This document shows, in pieces, positions 44,521 through 53,709 of a stretch of DNA of 64,000 nucleotides. This stretch comes from Candidatus Poseidoniaceae archaeon (lineage in GTDB: Archaea > Thermoplasmatota > Poseidoniia > Poseidoniales > Poseidoniaceae): contig CALHIR010000039.1 in assembly GCA_938030705.1 (NCBI GenBank), forward strand, positions 1 to 64,000, in the 5' to 3' direction. The translations under genes and the position numbers were made by a program. The notes under the pieces are model-generated. The model did not search any database and was not told the DNA's origin. It worked only from the letters and a program-made list of their open reading frames with translations. The stretch's first letter is position 1; every line of letters begins with the position of its first letter.

Positions 44521-45642
44521 ATGAGCGACAAACGAGACTACTACGAAGTCTTGGGCGTTGAAGCCTCAGCCACGGCCGGCGATTTGAAGAATGCCTTTCG
44601 TCGGTTGGCCAGAAAATACCATCCAGACCGAAGCACGGAGGAAGACGCCGAAGACCGGTTTAAGGAAATCCAAGAGGCCTATGCTGTCCTCTCAGACGAC
44701 CAAAAGCGAGCTCAGTACGACCGTTTTGGTCATGATGGCCCACAAGGTTCCCCGTTCGGAGGTTTTGGCGGTGGCATCAACATCAACCTCGAAGACATTC
44801 TTGGCGGCGATTTCTTTTCTTCCTTTTTTGGGGGTGGTTCCCGTCGAAGACAATCCCGCCGTGGAAACGATATCCTTCTTCGCCATTCTGTTGATCTCGA
44901 AGACGTCTACCTGGGCCGGGAACAGGAAGTGATTCTGGATTTGCCTGAGCCGTGCTCAACCTGCGAAGGTACGGGCGCCAAAGATGGAGACCTCAAGACC
45001 TGTTCGTCTTGCTCTGGCCAAGGTCAAGTTCGTGTCCGGCAACAGGTTGGTCCGTTCATTCAAGAGTCGGTTCAACCCTGTCAGGATTGCAACGGCCGAG
45101 GAAAAGTCGCTGAACAGTCGTGCGAGGATTGCAACGGTCGTGGGCGGGAGATGAAATCAAACACGCTACGGTTCAACGTTCCAGAAGGTGCCGATTCAGG
45201 CACACGTCTGCGAATGCGAGGAAAGGGGGAACCCGCCCCACGAGGTGTAGGAGAGCCAGGTGACTTGTTCATCGAACTTGAGGTTGAGGCCCATCGCTGG
45301 TTTGAACGGTCGGGTTCGGACCTCATCATGTCCTTGCCACTTGGTTATGCTGACCTCCTTCTCGGTACGACCGTTGAGATTGAACACCTTGATGGGAAAC
45401 CACTTCAAATCAAGGTGCCGGCCTATTCGAACTCTGGTGAGACCATTGAGGTTCGAAAGCGAGGTTTACCCCGTCAGCGGGGAGGTGGCCGCGGTGATGT
45501 CGTGGTGTTGCTCAAGTTGCACATGCCAAAGAAAGTCCCTAAATCCACAAAGAAAAGTTTGGAACATCTCAGAGATGACCTCGCTCCAAACGACACAGAG
45601 CAGAGTATCCTCGATGATGCAAATGAGCGAAGAACCTCATGA
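44521..45642 (+). CDS. dnaJ: Molecular chaperone DnaJ (Hsp40, type I)
   Basis: A protein of 373 residues. I start at ATG 44521 (MSDKRDYYEVLG), with GAGGG before it; 20 upstream codons are open but lie outside the family. The J domain occupies 1-70 with HPD at 34-36, followed by a Gly/Phe-rich linker and four CxxCxGxG zinc repeats from Cys145 to about 215 (CSTCEGTG, CSSCSGQG, CQDCNGRG, CEDCNGRG). Then come the two substrate-binding beta domains. DnaJ delivers unfolded clients to DnaK and stimulates its ATPase. No dnaK or grpE lies in the window. The final six bases overlap the convergent surface gene. Confidence 0.97.
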   Translation: MSDKRDYYEVLGVEASATAGDLKNAFRRLARKYHPDRSTEEDAEDRFKEIQEAYAVLSDDQKRAQYDRFGHDGPQGSPFGGFGGGININLEDILGGDFFSSFFGGGSRRRQSRRGNDILLRHSVDLEDVYLGREQEVILDLPEPCSTCEGTGAKDGDLKTCSSCSGQGQVRVRQQVGPFIQESVQPCQDCNGRGKVAEQSCEDCNGRGREMKSNTLRFNVPEGADSGTRLRMRGKGEPAPRGVGEPGDLFIELEVEAHRWFERSGSDLIMSLPLGYADLLLGTTVEIEHLDGKPLQIKVPAYSNSGETIEVRKRGLPRQRGGGRGDVVVLLKLHMPKKVPKSTKKSLEHLRDDLAPNDTEQSILDDANERRTS

Positions 45643-47868
45643 TGTCTCGTCGCCTCGCACCAGCGACTCAGGAATGCGTGCAGCGAATGGTTCGCCATCC
45701 ATGCGCCCGTTGAGCTCGAGGTCGACTTGGGCTGAAGTCCCGCTCAATTCAACCACCAAGTACGTCTTGTGTCCTGGGCCCATCGTGTCGAGGAACACCT
45801 CTTCACCTTGGAACAAAAAGCGAGGTTCAACGTGCGATACTTCGTACGCCTCTCCCTCGGGGGCGTCAAACCGAAGGGCCGCTAAGTCCCAGGTGCCGTT
45901 CATGACGTGAATGCCAACCACGACGGGCCAACCCCCTTTTGTGGTTGCAAGCCGTTTATCGACATTCCAAACGGCCAAAGCCACGTCTTCGGTTCGATGT
46001 TCCAGTCGTTTTGGACCCCACGCTTCAAGACCGTCTTCCCATTCAAGTTGGGCAACGGCATGAAGCGCTTTGGCCATGTCAATTTGCGCTTGCTTTACGT
46101 TGCTCTCGCCGCTGTCCAGTCGGGAACTGTACCATGCAAGTCGCTGTTTCTTTTCCGCCACTGAAGCGGCATAAGTCCTCGACCGTTTTACATGGACCGC
46201 GAGGTAGAGGACAGGGAAGAGAAACAAGATGCCCATGAACCAACGAGCGATGTTCCCCCAATAGACCGCATCTTCACTCGGGGGGAACCAGGGCTCTTCC
46301 CCTTCATCGATGAGGGAATAGGACGGCTGGATGATGTAGGCTCGTGATTCTACATGTTCGCCCCAGAGATGAGGTGTGGCTTCCGAAGCGTTTTGGAAGC
46401 GAATTTGGAGATAATGCGTACCTCGGCCGACCTGAAGACCGATTTTGAGTTGTTCACCAATCGGCCGGGTGATATCGGTGGAGAGTGTTGCTGAGGTTGA
46501 TTGGTCCATGTCCCAAAGTTGCAACTCCAAACCCTCTGTTTGGCCGTCCACCACAAATTGGACGAAGTGAATGGAGTCCTCCCATCCGTCCACTACAATT
46601 CGGTAGGTGTCGGTCGTGTCGTGGACCGACAGGGTGAACTCGCCGTTGGTGGGCTCACTCAAATTGATCGCCGGCCATGTGGTGTTGTCGATTTCCAGAT
46701 TTTCTGGCAGGTAGGAGGGGGCGTCCACGCCGTTATGGTCGGCAAAACTCTGGAGGTGTACATCGAGAGAAAACACGGAGGTGTTGATGATGTGTATGCG
46801 GCCAACTTCCACATCAGGATAGGGATAAACGGACAGCGTCTGCCCGCTTTGCAGCACGTTGCTCCCCCCTTCTACCCATGCACCGTTGAGCAATTGGTCA
46901 ACACTGACCTCAACTTCACTACCCCGTGCCTGAAGCGACAAAACTTCAACCTCTGACCAGTCAAAGGGGGAAGTCGTGTTGGCGTGTCCGACGATGTTTA
47001 CCCCTTCATTCAGGTTCAATCCGACCAGTGATTCCACGGGGCGATGCGGATGGAGGAAGGCGTGAGCTCCCCACAACGCCTGTGCGTCATCGGTGGAAAT
47101 TCGTGCGACAAATCGACCGTCTTTCGGGGCCGTCCAATATGACGACATCACGCTTTGCTGGTTCACCTGTGAAAAGGCTTCACTGGACGAGAATTGCCCC
47201 TCAAGCAAACGTTCCTCCCCAGAGGTTTGGTGGTACATCTGAAGATTGACGGCATGGGTGGAAGCGAGCCACTGCCACTCCAAGGTATCCCCTTGAGAAG
47301 CGTTGAACACCATGTATTCAGGCTCCGAAACTTGGACATCTCCTGAATGGAGGAAGAGGGTCTCGTTCGAGATGTTGGTCGTGGACGCCAACGAACCCGT
47401 TGCCGAATCAATGCATTCGTTCGCTTGCTCGCAGACACCTAGGTGTGCGGAAACCACCGGCGTACCGGGCGAGGGCCGCAAGGAATGTTGTTGGTCGTCG
47501 TTGATGTTTTTGAACACCATGAGGGTCATCGTTTCGTCAGTCGAGGTTGAGATGCTCACATCGATGATCGCTGTTTCTTCACTGTGAACGCTCAGCATGG
47601 AGGGGCCGTGGGTGGTGGTTGTTATGGGCGTCTGTGGCTCGTCAACGCTCACGGTGCATGATGAACAGGCCCAGGACAAGAGAAGAGAAGAATTGCCGCT
47701 CGTTTCAATTTGAACCAACAAGGCCTCGGCTGGGTCAAGGTCGATGATGTTCATGCGTTGGTCGAGGACGAGTGGCGTTTCTGCTTGTGCACCGTTGGTG
47801 GGCAGCACGACCAGCATCAACAGGGCGGTCAGAAACACGGCACGTGCGCTGCGGTACGACCAACCCAT
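45637..47868 (-). CDS. Single-pass surface protein with large cytoplasmic domain
   Basis: A protein of 743 residues. The signal peptide is SARAVFLTALLMLVVLPTNGAQA (residues 7-29). The extracellular part of about 510 residues is beta-rich with several sequons. A TM helix near 545-565 (WFMGILFLFPVLYLAVHV) is followed by basic residues (KRSR) and a cytoplasmic part of about 175 residues: first a helical segment (AEKKQRLAWYSSRLDSG), then a compact beta-like domain. The structured inner domain differs from the acidic or Pro-rich tails of its relatives here and might transmit a signal. It is divergent from arcS across 66 bases. Confidence 0.85.
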   Translation of the reverse strand: MGWSYRSARAVFLTALLMLVVLPTNGAQAETPLVLDQRMNIIDLDPAEALLVQIETSGNSSLLLSWACSSCTVSVDEPQTPITTTTHGPSMLSVHSEETAIIDVSISTSTDETMTLMVFKNINDDQQHSLRPSPGTPVVSAHLGVCEQANECIDSATGSLASTTNISNETLFLHSGDVQVSEPEYMVFNASQGDTLEWQWLASTHAVNLQMYHQTSGEERLLEGQFSSSEAFSQVNQQSVMSSYWTAPKDGRFVARISTDDAQALWGAHAFLHPHRPVESLVGLNLNEGVNIVGHANTTSPFDWSEVEVLSLQARGSEVEVSVDQLLNGAWVEGGSNVLQSGQTLSVYPYPDVEVGRIHIINTSVFSLDVHLQSFADHNGVDAPSYLPENLEIDNTTWPAINLSEPTNGEFTLSVHDTTDTYRIVVDGWEDSIHFVQFVVDGQTEGLELQLWDMDQSTSATLSTDITRPIGEQLKIGLQVGRGTHYLQIRFQNASEATPHLWGEHVESRAYIIQPSYSLIDEGEEPWFPPSEDAVYWGNIARWFMGILFLFPVLYLAVHVKRSRTYAASVAEKKQRLAWYSSRLDSGESNVKQAQIDMAKALHAVAQLEWEDGLEAWGPKRLEHRTEDVALAVWNVDKRLATTKGGWPVVVGIHVMNGTWDLAALRFDAPEGEAYEVSHVEPRFLFQGEEVFLDTMGPGHKTYLVVELSGTSAQVDLELNGRMDGEPFAARIPESLVRGDETS

Positions 47869-47934
47869 GGTGTTGGGTAGGGGCGGGGTCTTTCAAATCC
47901 ACCCCCGTTTGATGTTCAAACCCTTCAAGAAGCC

Positions 47935-49731
47935 ATGGCGTTAGCCTTGGCCATGGCCGATGTTTTGGGACGTACCGTCTTGCATCGGGACCGGTATGCT
48001 CGTGTGTGGGGTCTTGGCGATCGAAAATCACCGGCCACCATAACGCCAGCACTCGTCTTGATGGAAGACGACCCGCCCCTTCCCCTGACCTATGCCGGCT
48101 TCACCACTTCGAGCACATCCTCTCTCCCTTCAACCCTCAATGTCACGGCCCGTGCGGCCTACATGCCACCAGAATTTGGACAGGCCGGGCCCCACTACTC
48201 GGTGAATCTCGGCCACGTTTTACCGCCATCGCTTGAAGATGCGAACGCCGGAGAAGAGCAAGGGACCTCCCCTCTTCTTCCCGTCTCTTGGCAGCGAATG
48301 AACCACGACGATGGCCTAACAGACGCCGCCCTCCTCCCTGAGATTGTCGTGCTGACCGACGCACTGCAACTTGCCAGCCAACCTGGGAAATTGCCGCAAG
48401 CCATTTTGACATTAAAACACCGATTTCCCGGGGCGCTTCTGTGGACGCCAGGACTTGGCGGACCTGACAATGTGGCCGTCCTTGCCTCCATGGGCGTGGA
48501 TTTGTTTGATTTGGCCCGTTGCCGTGAAGCAGAAGCAAACGGTGTTCTCCTGACCTCTTGGGGGCCGCGCCTTCCCCTTGTTCACGAAGAAACCACGTTG
48601 GAGGCTCAAGCCTATCATTTCATGAAAGCCTTGGACGAAGTGCGGTCATCTGTCGAGAACGGAACCCTTCGGGAGCTGGCTGAAAAGCAAAGTTTGTCCA
48701 GCCCTCGCCTTGTGGAGCACCTTCGCCGTCATCAAGCGTTGATGTCTGAACGCCATGGGAATCTAGCCTCCCATCGTCCATCAAAGACGGTGTTTCCTTG
48801 TTATTCATCAAACGCCCTCATCGACCCGTTGATCGAAGATTGGGAACGCTTCATGACGCAGGACTATCAAGCACCGGTGAAGGTGCGGGAAGTCATGGTT
48901 TTCTTGCCCTGTTCGGCCCGAAAACCCTACCGTCTTTCAAAATCACACAGCCAATTCTTTCGGGCCATGGCCTCAACAGGTTGTCATGAGGTCATGATGA
49001 CCTCGCCTCTTGGCCTCGTCCCTCGGGATTTAGAGGATGTTTGGCCGGCGGCCAACTACGATGTGCCCGTCACCGGGGATTGGTCGTTGGACGAACTTGC
49101 TCGAGTTCAACGCATGCTCACTTCAATGGTCGAACGTTTCGGCTACAAGCGAATCATTAACCACACCAACATGGACCTCGGATTCTTGGACATTGAAGTG
49201 GTCAACACCCGTGAAGGTCAAGGAGCCACTCATTTTGATGCTCTCGGGCGACTGAGCGCCGCCGTCAAGGCCGCCGTGGCGGATTATGAATTGCGCAACC
49301 AAAAAAACAATCACCGTTTGAAGGAACAATTCATGAGCATCGCGCGCAAAACCACAGGCACGGACGCTTGGCTCGGGGACCTGACGGTCAAAGGGAAACT
49401 GCCTCGGTGGCGGTTAGAACTTGACGGGACCCAAATGGCCGTTTGGTCGATTGACCGTAATGGCTTTTCTTTCTCCCGAGCAGCCGTGGATTGGCTCCAT
49501 GAGCACAACGCTCTTCGAGTCGTCGAACTCAAGGAAGACGTCGTATGGCGTGGCGATGTCTTCTCACAAATGGTCCAGCGTTTCGACCCCTCCATCCGTC
49601 TTGGCGACGATCTTCGTGTCGTGCAGAGTGGAGAGATCATCGGTTTGGCTCGAGCTGTCGCTCATGGTTGGGAGTGGGGAGGCACCCCGGGAACCCTTGC
49701 CAAATCGCATCAGCGAAAGAAAAAGGCCTGA
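47935..49731 (+). CDS. arcS: Archaeosine synthase ArcS (TgtA2-like, with PUA domain)
   Basis: A 598-residue protein. ArcS acts on the 7-cyano-7-deazaguanine at tRNA position 15 in the pathway to archaeosine. The N-terminal third is a TGT-related region that appears catalytically reduced. The diagnostic FLPCSARKPYRLSKSHSQF lies at 323-341, followed by TSPLGLVPRDLE...YDVPVTGDW. The C-terminus (about 485-585) is a PUA domain (MAVWSIDRNGFSFSRAAVDWL, then LRVVQSGEIIGLARA) for tRNA binding. The paired TgtA is not in the window. ATG 47935 begins directly with MALALAMADVLGRT; there is no better alternative. rps15 follows 73 bases later. Confidence 0.9.
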   Translation: MALALAMADVLGRTVLHRDRYARVWGLGDRKSPATITPALVLMEDDPPLPLTYAGFTTSSTSSLPSTLNVTARAAYMPPEFGQAGPHYSVNLGHVLPPSLEDANAGEEQGTSPLLPVSWQRMNHDDGLTDAALLPEIVVLTDALQLASQPGKLPQAILTLKHRFPGALLWTPGLGGPDNVAVLASMGVDLFDLARCREAEANGVLLTSWGPRLPLVHEETTLEAQAYHFMKALDEVRSSVENGTLRELAEKQSLSSPRLVEHLRRHQALMSERHGNLASHRPSKTVFPCYSSNALIDPLIEDWERFMTQDYQAPVKVREVMVFLPCSARKPYRLSKSHSQFFRAMASTGCHEVMMTSPLGLVPRDLEDVWPAANYDVPVTGDWSLDELARVQRMLTSMVERFGYKRIINHTNMDLGFLDIEVVNTREGQGATHFDALGRLSAAVKAAVADYELRNQKNNHRLKEQFMSIARKTTGTDAWLGDLTVKGKLPRWRLELDGTQMAVWSIDRNGFSFSRAAVDWLHEHNALRVVELKEDVVWRGDVFSQMVQRFDPSIRLGDDLRVVQSGEIIGLARAVAHGWEWGGTPGTLAKSHQRKKKA

Positions 49732-49804
49732 ACGGCTTCTTGCCCTCCATTGGCGGAGTGGTTAAGAAGGGGAGATAAGTCGGAAGGCCGCTTGGTGGTG
49801 TGAT

Positions 49805-50263
49805 ATGGCACGAATGTACAAGTCCCGAAAAGGTCAAAGTGGCTCTACGCGCCCTCACGTCAAGGAAGCACCAGAGTGGTCAAACACCGACAAAGATGCC
49901 GTTCAGTCCCTCATTCTGGACTTGGCAAAGACCGGAATGTCCACCGCTGAAATTGGTACGGTTTTGCGAGACAAGCACGCCGTTCCCAACGTCCGACTTG
50001 TCCTCGGAAAGCGCATCGGCCAAGTTCTCGCTGAGACCGACATGGCCGGCACCTATCCCGAGGACATGATGAATTTGATGCGACAAGCTGTGGCCATCAT
50101 CAATCACCTCGGTTCTGGAAACCACAAGGACATTCACAACAAGCGAGCGCTTGAGATCACGGAAGCCAAAATCCGCCGTCTTGCCTCGTACTACATCGCT
50201 GAGAAGCGCCTCCCAAGTGATTGGCGCTACAAGCGAGACGAATTGCGTCTGATGGTCGAGTGA
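49805..50263 (+). CDS. rps15: 30S ribosomal protein S15 (archaeal, S13e type)
   Basis: A protein of 152 residues, the archaeal/eukaryotic length with an N-terminal extension (MARMYKSRKGQSGSTRP) before the S15 helical fold. Conserved pieces include GMSTAEIGTVLRD, VPNVRLVLGKRI, the LGSGNHKDIHNKRAL stretch contacting 16S rRNA and IAEKRLPSDWRYKR. It binds the central domain of small-subunit rRNA. Two unknown genes follow on the same strand. Confidence 0.97.
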   Translation: MARMYKSRKGQSGSTRPHVKEAPEWSNTDKDAVQSLILDLAKTGMSTAEIGTVLRDKHAVPNVRLVLGKRIGQVLAETDMAGTYPEDMMNLMRQAVAIINHLGSGNHKDIHNKRALEITEAKIRRLASYYIAEKRLPSDWRYKRDELRLMVE

Positions 50264-50288
50264 GCGAATTTCCGCCACGAACACCTTC

Positions 50289-51233
50289 ATGAGGAACCCG
50301 AGGTTCCTCCTAACCGTTCCCATGCGAGATGTGTTCACATCACCGATTTTTTCGCCGGTCTCATCGGTGCTCATATCCTACGGTGAACGAATCAAAGATG
50401 CCAGTATGGTTCACATCGGTGCGCCCGCAACCCTGGAAGGTGTGTTGGCGCTCGGTCAGTTGGAGGCGGCCTGTTTGGACCTGGGGCTGAAATACCGACG
50501 GCGCCTCTACACACCACGGCATCATCTTCCAAGAGACGCACCGCCGGCGTGGACGGAGGAAAGCAAGGGCCTGACGGTCATTGCCGATGTTGAAGAAGCG
50601 ACGTGGGAGGTCAATGACCGCCCTGAATCCTCACACATACATCTTGTGCCTTTGAACACAAGCATCGAGATGGGTGAGAAAAACAGACCCCTACGGGGCG
50701 CACTTGACCCAGTGGTCCAAGCAGGTGCCCTCGCAGCATGGTTGGCTCCTAATGGTCGGCGGGTCAGAAAGATGCGCCCATACGTTTCCTTGGGGCTGTG
50801 GTTGCGTGGTGCCTTGGACGCCAGCATGGACCCGGTCCATACGACCATGTTGAACCATCTCAAAGAGGAGGGTTCTGTACGTGTCGTCCCCCTGCCGGAA
50901 GTCGCATCCCCGTCTCAAGGGATGATCCCCGGGCTCTCCGAACGTCAGTTGAAACGGTTATCGAAGGTTTGGTCCTCAATGGACGTCGAGCAACGGAGCC
51001 TGGCTTTGAGTGAACTTCTCTTGCCCAGTTTGCTCGAAAAAGAACTCTCTACGCCGCGATTGGAGGAACTGGTTTGGCATCGGATGGTGGTCGGCGAAGC
51101 TGAAATGGACCTGGCCAGTCAAGCCCACACCATCAAAGCAGAATGGCCAGAGGACGAAACGGCCTCCAAATTATTCGCTTCTGCACTGCTTGACGGATGG
51201 TTGAGTACGGGTTTGTTGAAGTCCAACCAATAA
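50289..51233 (+). CDS. Unknown protein after rps15; possible degenerate DHH/RecJ-like
   Basis: A protein of 314 residues, soluble, with no TM or signal. It begins MRNPRFLLTVPMRDVF, 25 bases after rps15; ATG 50322 is an alternative. I recognise no conserved catalytic motif. In many archaea rps15 is followed by a RecJ/Cdc45-like DHH protein. The region IGAPATLEGVLALGQLEAAC, then KYRRRLYTP and GLTVIADVEE, loosely recalls the DHH order of strand, helix and strand, but the acidic DHH residues are missing. The family assignment is therefore only a hypothesis from position. The reading frame and codon use look like a genuine gene. Confidence 0.75.
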   Translation: MRNPRFLLTVPMRDVFTSPIFSPVSSVLISYGERIKDASMVHIGAPATLEGVLALGQLEAACLDLGLKYRRRLYTPRHHLPRDAPPAWTEESKGLTVIADVEEATWEVNDRPESSHIHLVPLNTSIEMGEKNRPLRGALDPVVQAGALAAWLAPNGRRVRKMRPYVSLGLWLRGALDASMDPVHTTMLNHLKEEGSVRVVPLPEVASPSQGMIPGLSERQLKRLSKVWSSMDVEQRSLALSELLLPSLLEKELSTPRLEELVWHRMVVGEAEMDLASQAHTIKAEWPEDETASKLFASALLDGWLSTGLLKSNQ

Positions 51234-51270
51234 GCGACGGATTCAAACCGTTGGTGTGCATGGGCATTGC

Positions 51271-51621
51271 ATGGCGATTGAGCGACTGCTGACCGGAAGC
51301 ATCCAAAACCAACTTCAGGACTTGATGTCAACCGAAGACTTGGTGATAGAAGCCTTCAGAGATTTGGTCAAGGATGAACTCAAGACACATATCCGAGCGA
51401 AGGTGGATGAAGACCCCGAACTCAAGGCGGAGATTAAGGAAGCGGTGGCCTATTACTTCCAATCCAAAGCACGCAGCATTTACGCCGAACTGAAAGCTAC
51501 ACGGGCTGCCACCCGCCTCGGTCTTCGCCTTCTCCCCGATGAATTACAAGGCGAAGTTGGCGAAGCCCTCGTGACCCTGTTCGAAAAGGAACTCGGGGCG
51601 CTTCTCGAAAAGGCACTTTGA
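51271..51621 (+). CDS. Small all-helical protein, unknown
   Basis: A protein of 116 residues. I start at ATG 51271 (MAIERLLTGS); the upstream GTG 51256 would add HGHC, which looks unnatural. Long amphipathic helices rich in Glu, Lys, Leu and Ala fill the sequence, with no cysteine, TM segment or motif. It lies 37 bases after the unknown 314-residue gene. It might be a small subunit or adaptor; nothing firmer can be said. Confidence 0.65.
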   Translation: MAIERLLTGSIQNQLQDLMSTEDLVIEAFRDLVKDELKTHIRAKVDEDPELKAEIKEAVAYYFQSKARSIYAELKATRAATRLGLRLLPDELQGEVGEALVTLFEKELGALLEKAL

Positions 51622-51687
51622 GCCTTTTTACCTCACGGTCATGAGTTGAAGTTATGAGCCAAAGGCTCTTGGGTTGTTTGAGAACCA

Positions 51688-53709
51688 ATGCGACAAGCCT
51701 TCCTCCTCACGTTTGTTCTCGTGTTGACGGTGTTTTCACCGGTTTTGACCCATGCAGAAGCAGCCTCGACGGATGACACTCTGGTCTGCTGCGATGCAAC
51801 GCCTGTCGACCTTTACCTCATTGGAAGTGATTCCAACAAGCGTTTGACACCCTTTGTTGCGGATTTGGCCGAAGAGCCACAAAGCGTTGGTGTGGAAACC
51901 TCCATCGCTTCTCAAGAGAGCATCGGTCGCTGGCTTCTTCCCAACACATGGGCGGGTACCGTGCCCTCTTCGACCTGGTCGTTTTCAATCAACTACGAGG
52001 TGAGCAATGCGGCCGGGGTCCAAATCAACGCTACCGTCACTGTCAGCGTCGGTTCCAAGAGTTTCAGCGCAGAAACGGAACCGGGTTCCTCTTTCCTCGC
52101 CCAAGGAACGGGTTCACTTCGTTTTGACATCGACGTGGAAAGTTTCGCCGCCAGTGGCTCGTCCAATATCGAGGTGGAGTTAACAGTTCAAGCGGTGTTG
52201 TTCAGTGTGCCAGCGTCCGATGCAAAGTTGGAATTTTTTTGGGGAAGTGAATCCGAGGATTCAAGCCTTGAAGCGACCATACCCCTGTTGGACATTTTGA
52301 TGGTCGAACCGGAAGTTGAGGGTTCCGACGTCTATTTGGCTGTCCGCTTGGACTCCCCGTGGGGTTTGACCACCTTGGCGATGGCTGAATCCATCACGAT
52401 GAAGGTGAACGGTAACCCCGTTTCCGGGGACCCCATTGAAACAGCGGTCGGTGATACCGTCCGGGTGACATGGACGTGGACAGGGGCTGCAGGCGGCGAG
52501 GAAACCATCAACGTCGAGGTTGAATTACAATTCCAACCGGGTCAACCAGCCCTCCGGGGTTCTTCGACCTACACCATTGAGACCTTCGATACCGGTGGGG
52601 GGACGGGGACGTATTATCCACCGGATGAACCACTGCGTACCGATGGTGGGGGAAGCAGCATGGCCCTCGATATCAGCATGACCCTTGTGCAGCAAGACGG
52701 TGGCCTGATGCTGGAGCGAGTGACGAGCATCACCATCGATGATGAAATCGCCTTTTGGATGCGTTGGGGAATGGACCACATCGGGGATGAGAACCCTGCA
52801 CTCTCCCCCATGCTTCGTGCTTTTTCGGCAGGACCTGTGACAGATGAAGACCGAGTCAGTCGTTTCATAGAAGACATAGAACTTGCAGAGTTTGAACGTC
52901 AAATGGTCAACCTCGGTCCGATGTACATGAACGATGGTCTTGGACTTGATACCGAGGAACTCCTGGGTGATTTCCGAGCGTTTAACGAATTGAAAATTGA
53001 GGTTGACCTTAACGGTCAATCGGCCGTGATCAATCATCCGGTGACCCTTCGGTTTTCCACCACAGAACTCGTTCAAGATGGAAAGCGAATCGACCTGCTG
53101 AGAAATTTCATCGTTGTTCAGCCCGCACCGCTGTGGAGCGATTTCACCCTGACGCTTGATGCTCGTTCATCTTCCCTCACGGCTCTCAGCAACAGCATCG
53201 TTCGTGAGTCTACAGCGTTTGATTTCTCTGTCTCACGTTTGCCGTGGGGCGATCGCATTCACCTCGAGGGGGAGAATCTAGAGCAAAGTGAGAATTTTGC
53301 TCTGTCCACCCTGCCCACGGCCAACCTGATTTATGCCCCTCTCACGCTGTCAATCTTGACGTTGGTGGGTCTGCTTGGTGCTTTTGTTGTTGGCCTTCGT
53401 TTGACCCGTTCCCGGCGACGAACCTACCTTTACCTCGAGTTGGTTTTGGTTCCCCTGGTTATGCTCGTGACCTTGTTCGGCTATCCACCGGTGTTCATTG
53501 GAACGGCCGTGGGTGCAATCTCGCTGATCTGGCTGGTCACGGCCATCGGCAGTCCCCGGCTTATTGGAGGGCCAAGGCGTCCTACTTCGGCCAACCACCC
53601 TAAGATTCCCTGTCCAGCATGCCAAACGACCAATGCGGTGACCACCGATGAACGCCCACACCGCTTTTCGTGCAGGGGCTGTCAGCGTGTCATCAAGTTG
53701 GTTGCCTGA
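51688..53709 (+). CDS. Exported-domain membrane protein with C-terminal zinc ribbon
   Basis: A protein of 673 residues. The signal peptide is LLTFVLVLTVFSPVLTHAEA. The extracellular part of about 520 residues has Ig-like patterns and a linker TGGGTGTYYPPDE near residue 305. Three closely spaced TM helices follow from about 547 to 625 (LTLSILTLVGLLGAFVVGL; LVLVPLVMLVTLFG; IGTAVGAISLIWLV). The tail carries CPACQ...CRGC, a zinc ribbon on the inner side. This is the same combination as in the protein at 43529: membrane segments joined to a cytoplasmic ribbon. Its stop (TGA) abuts the reversed stop of the next gene. Confidence 0.85.
   Translation: MRQAFLLTFVLVLTVFSPVLTHAEAASTDDTLVCCDATPVDLYLIGSDSNKRLTPFVADLAEEPQSVGVETSIASQESIGRWLLPNTWAGTVPSSTWSFSINYEVSNAAGVQINATVTVSVGSKSFSAETEPGSSFLAQGTGSLRFDIDVESFAASGSSNIEVELTVQAVLFSVPASDAKLEFFWGSESEDSSLEATIPLLDILMVEPEVEGSDVYLAVRLDSPWGLTTLAMAESITMKVNGNPVSGDPIETAVGDTVRVTWTWTGAAGGEETINVEVELQFQPGQPALRGSSTYTIETFDTGGGTGTYYPPDEPLRTDGGGSSMALDISMTLVQQDGGLMLERVTSITIDDEIAFWMRWGMDHIGDENPALSPMLRAFSAGPVTDEDRVSRFIEDIELAEFERQMVNLGPMYMNDGLGLDTEELLGDFRAFNELKIEVDLNGQSAVINHPVTLRFSTTELVQDGKRIDLLRNFIVVQPAPLWSDFTLTLDARSSSLTALSNSIVRESTAFDFSVSRLPWGDRIHLEGENLEQSENFALSTLPTANLIYAPLTLSILTLVGLLGAFVVGLRLTRSRRRTYLYLELVLVPLVMLVTLFGYPPVFIGTAVGAISLIWLVTAIGSPRLIGGPRRPTSANHPKIPCPACQTTNAVTTDERPHRFSCRGCQRVIKLVA

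Noticed and set aside
44521-45642. A dnaK-grpE-dnaJ heat-shock operon
   Set aside because: Only dnaJ is present; the neighbours are a zinc-ribbon membrane protein and a convergent surface gene.
49750-49790. GGCGGAGTGGTTAAG resembles the D-arm of a Ser or Leu tRNA
   Set aside because: No acceptor stem, anticodon arm or T-arm with GGTTCRA can be paired in the 73-base spacer before rps15.
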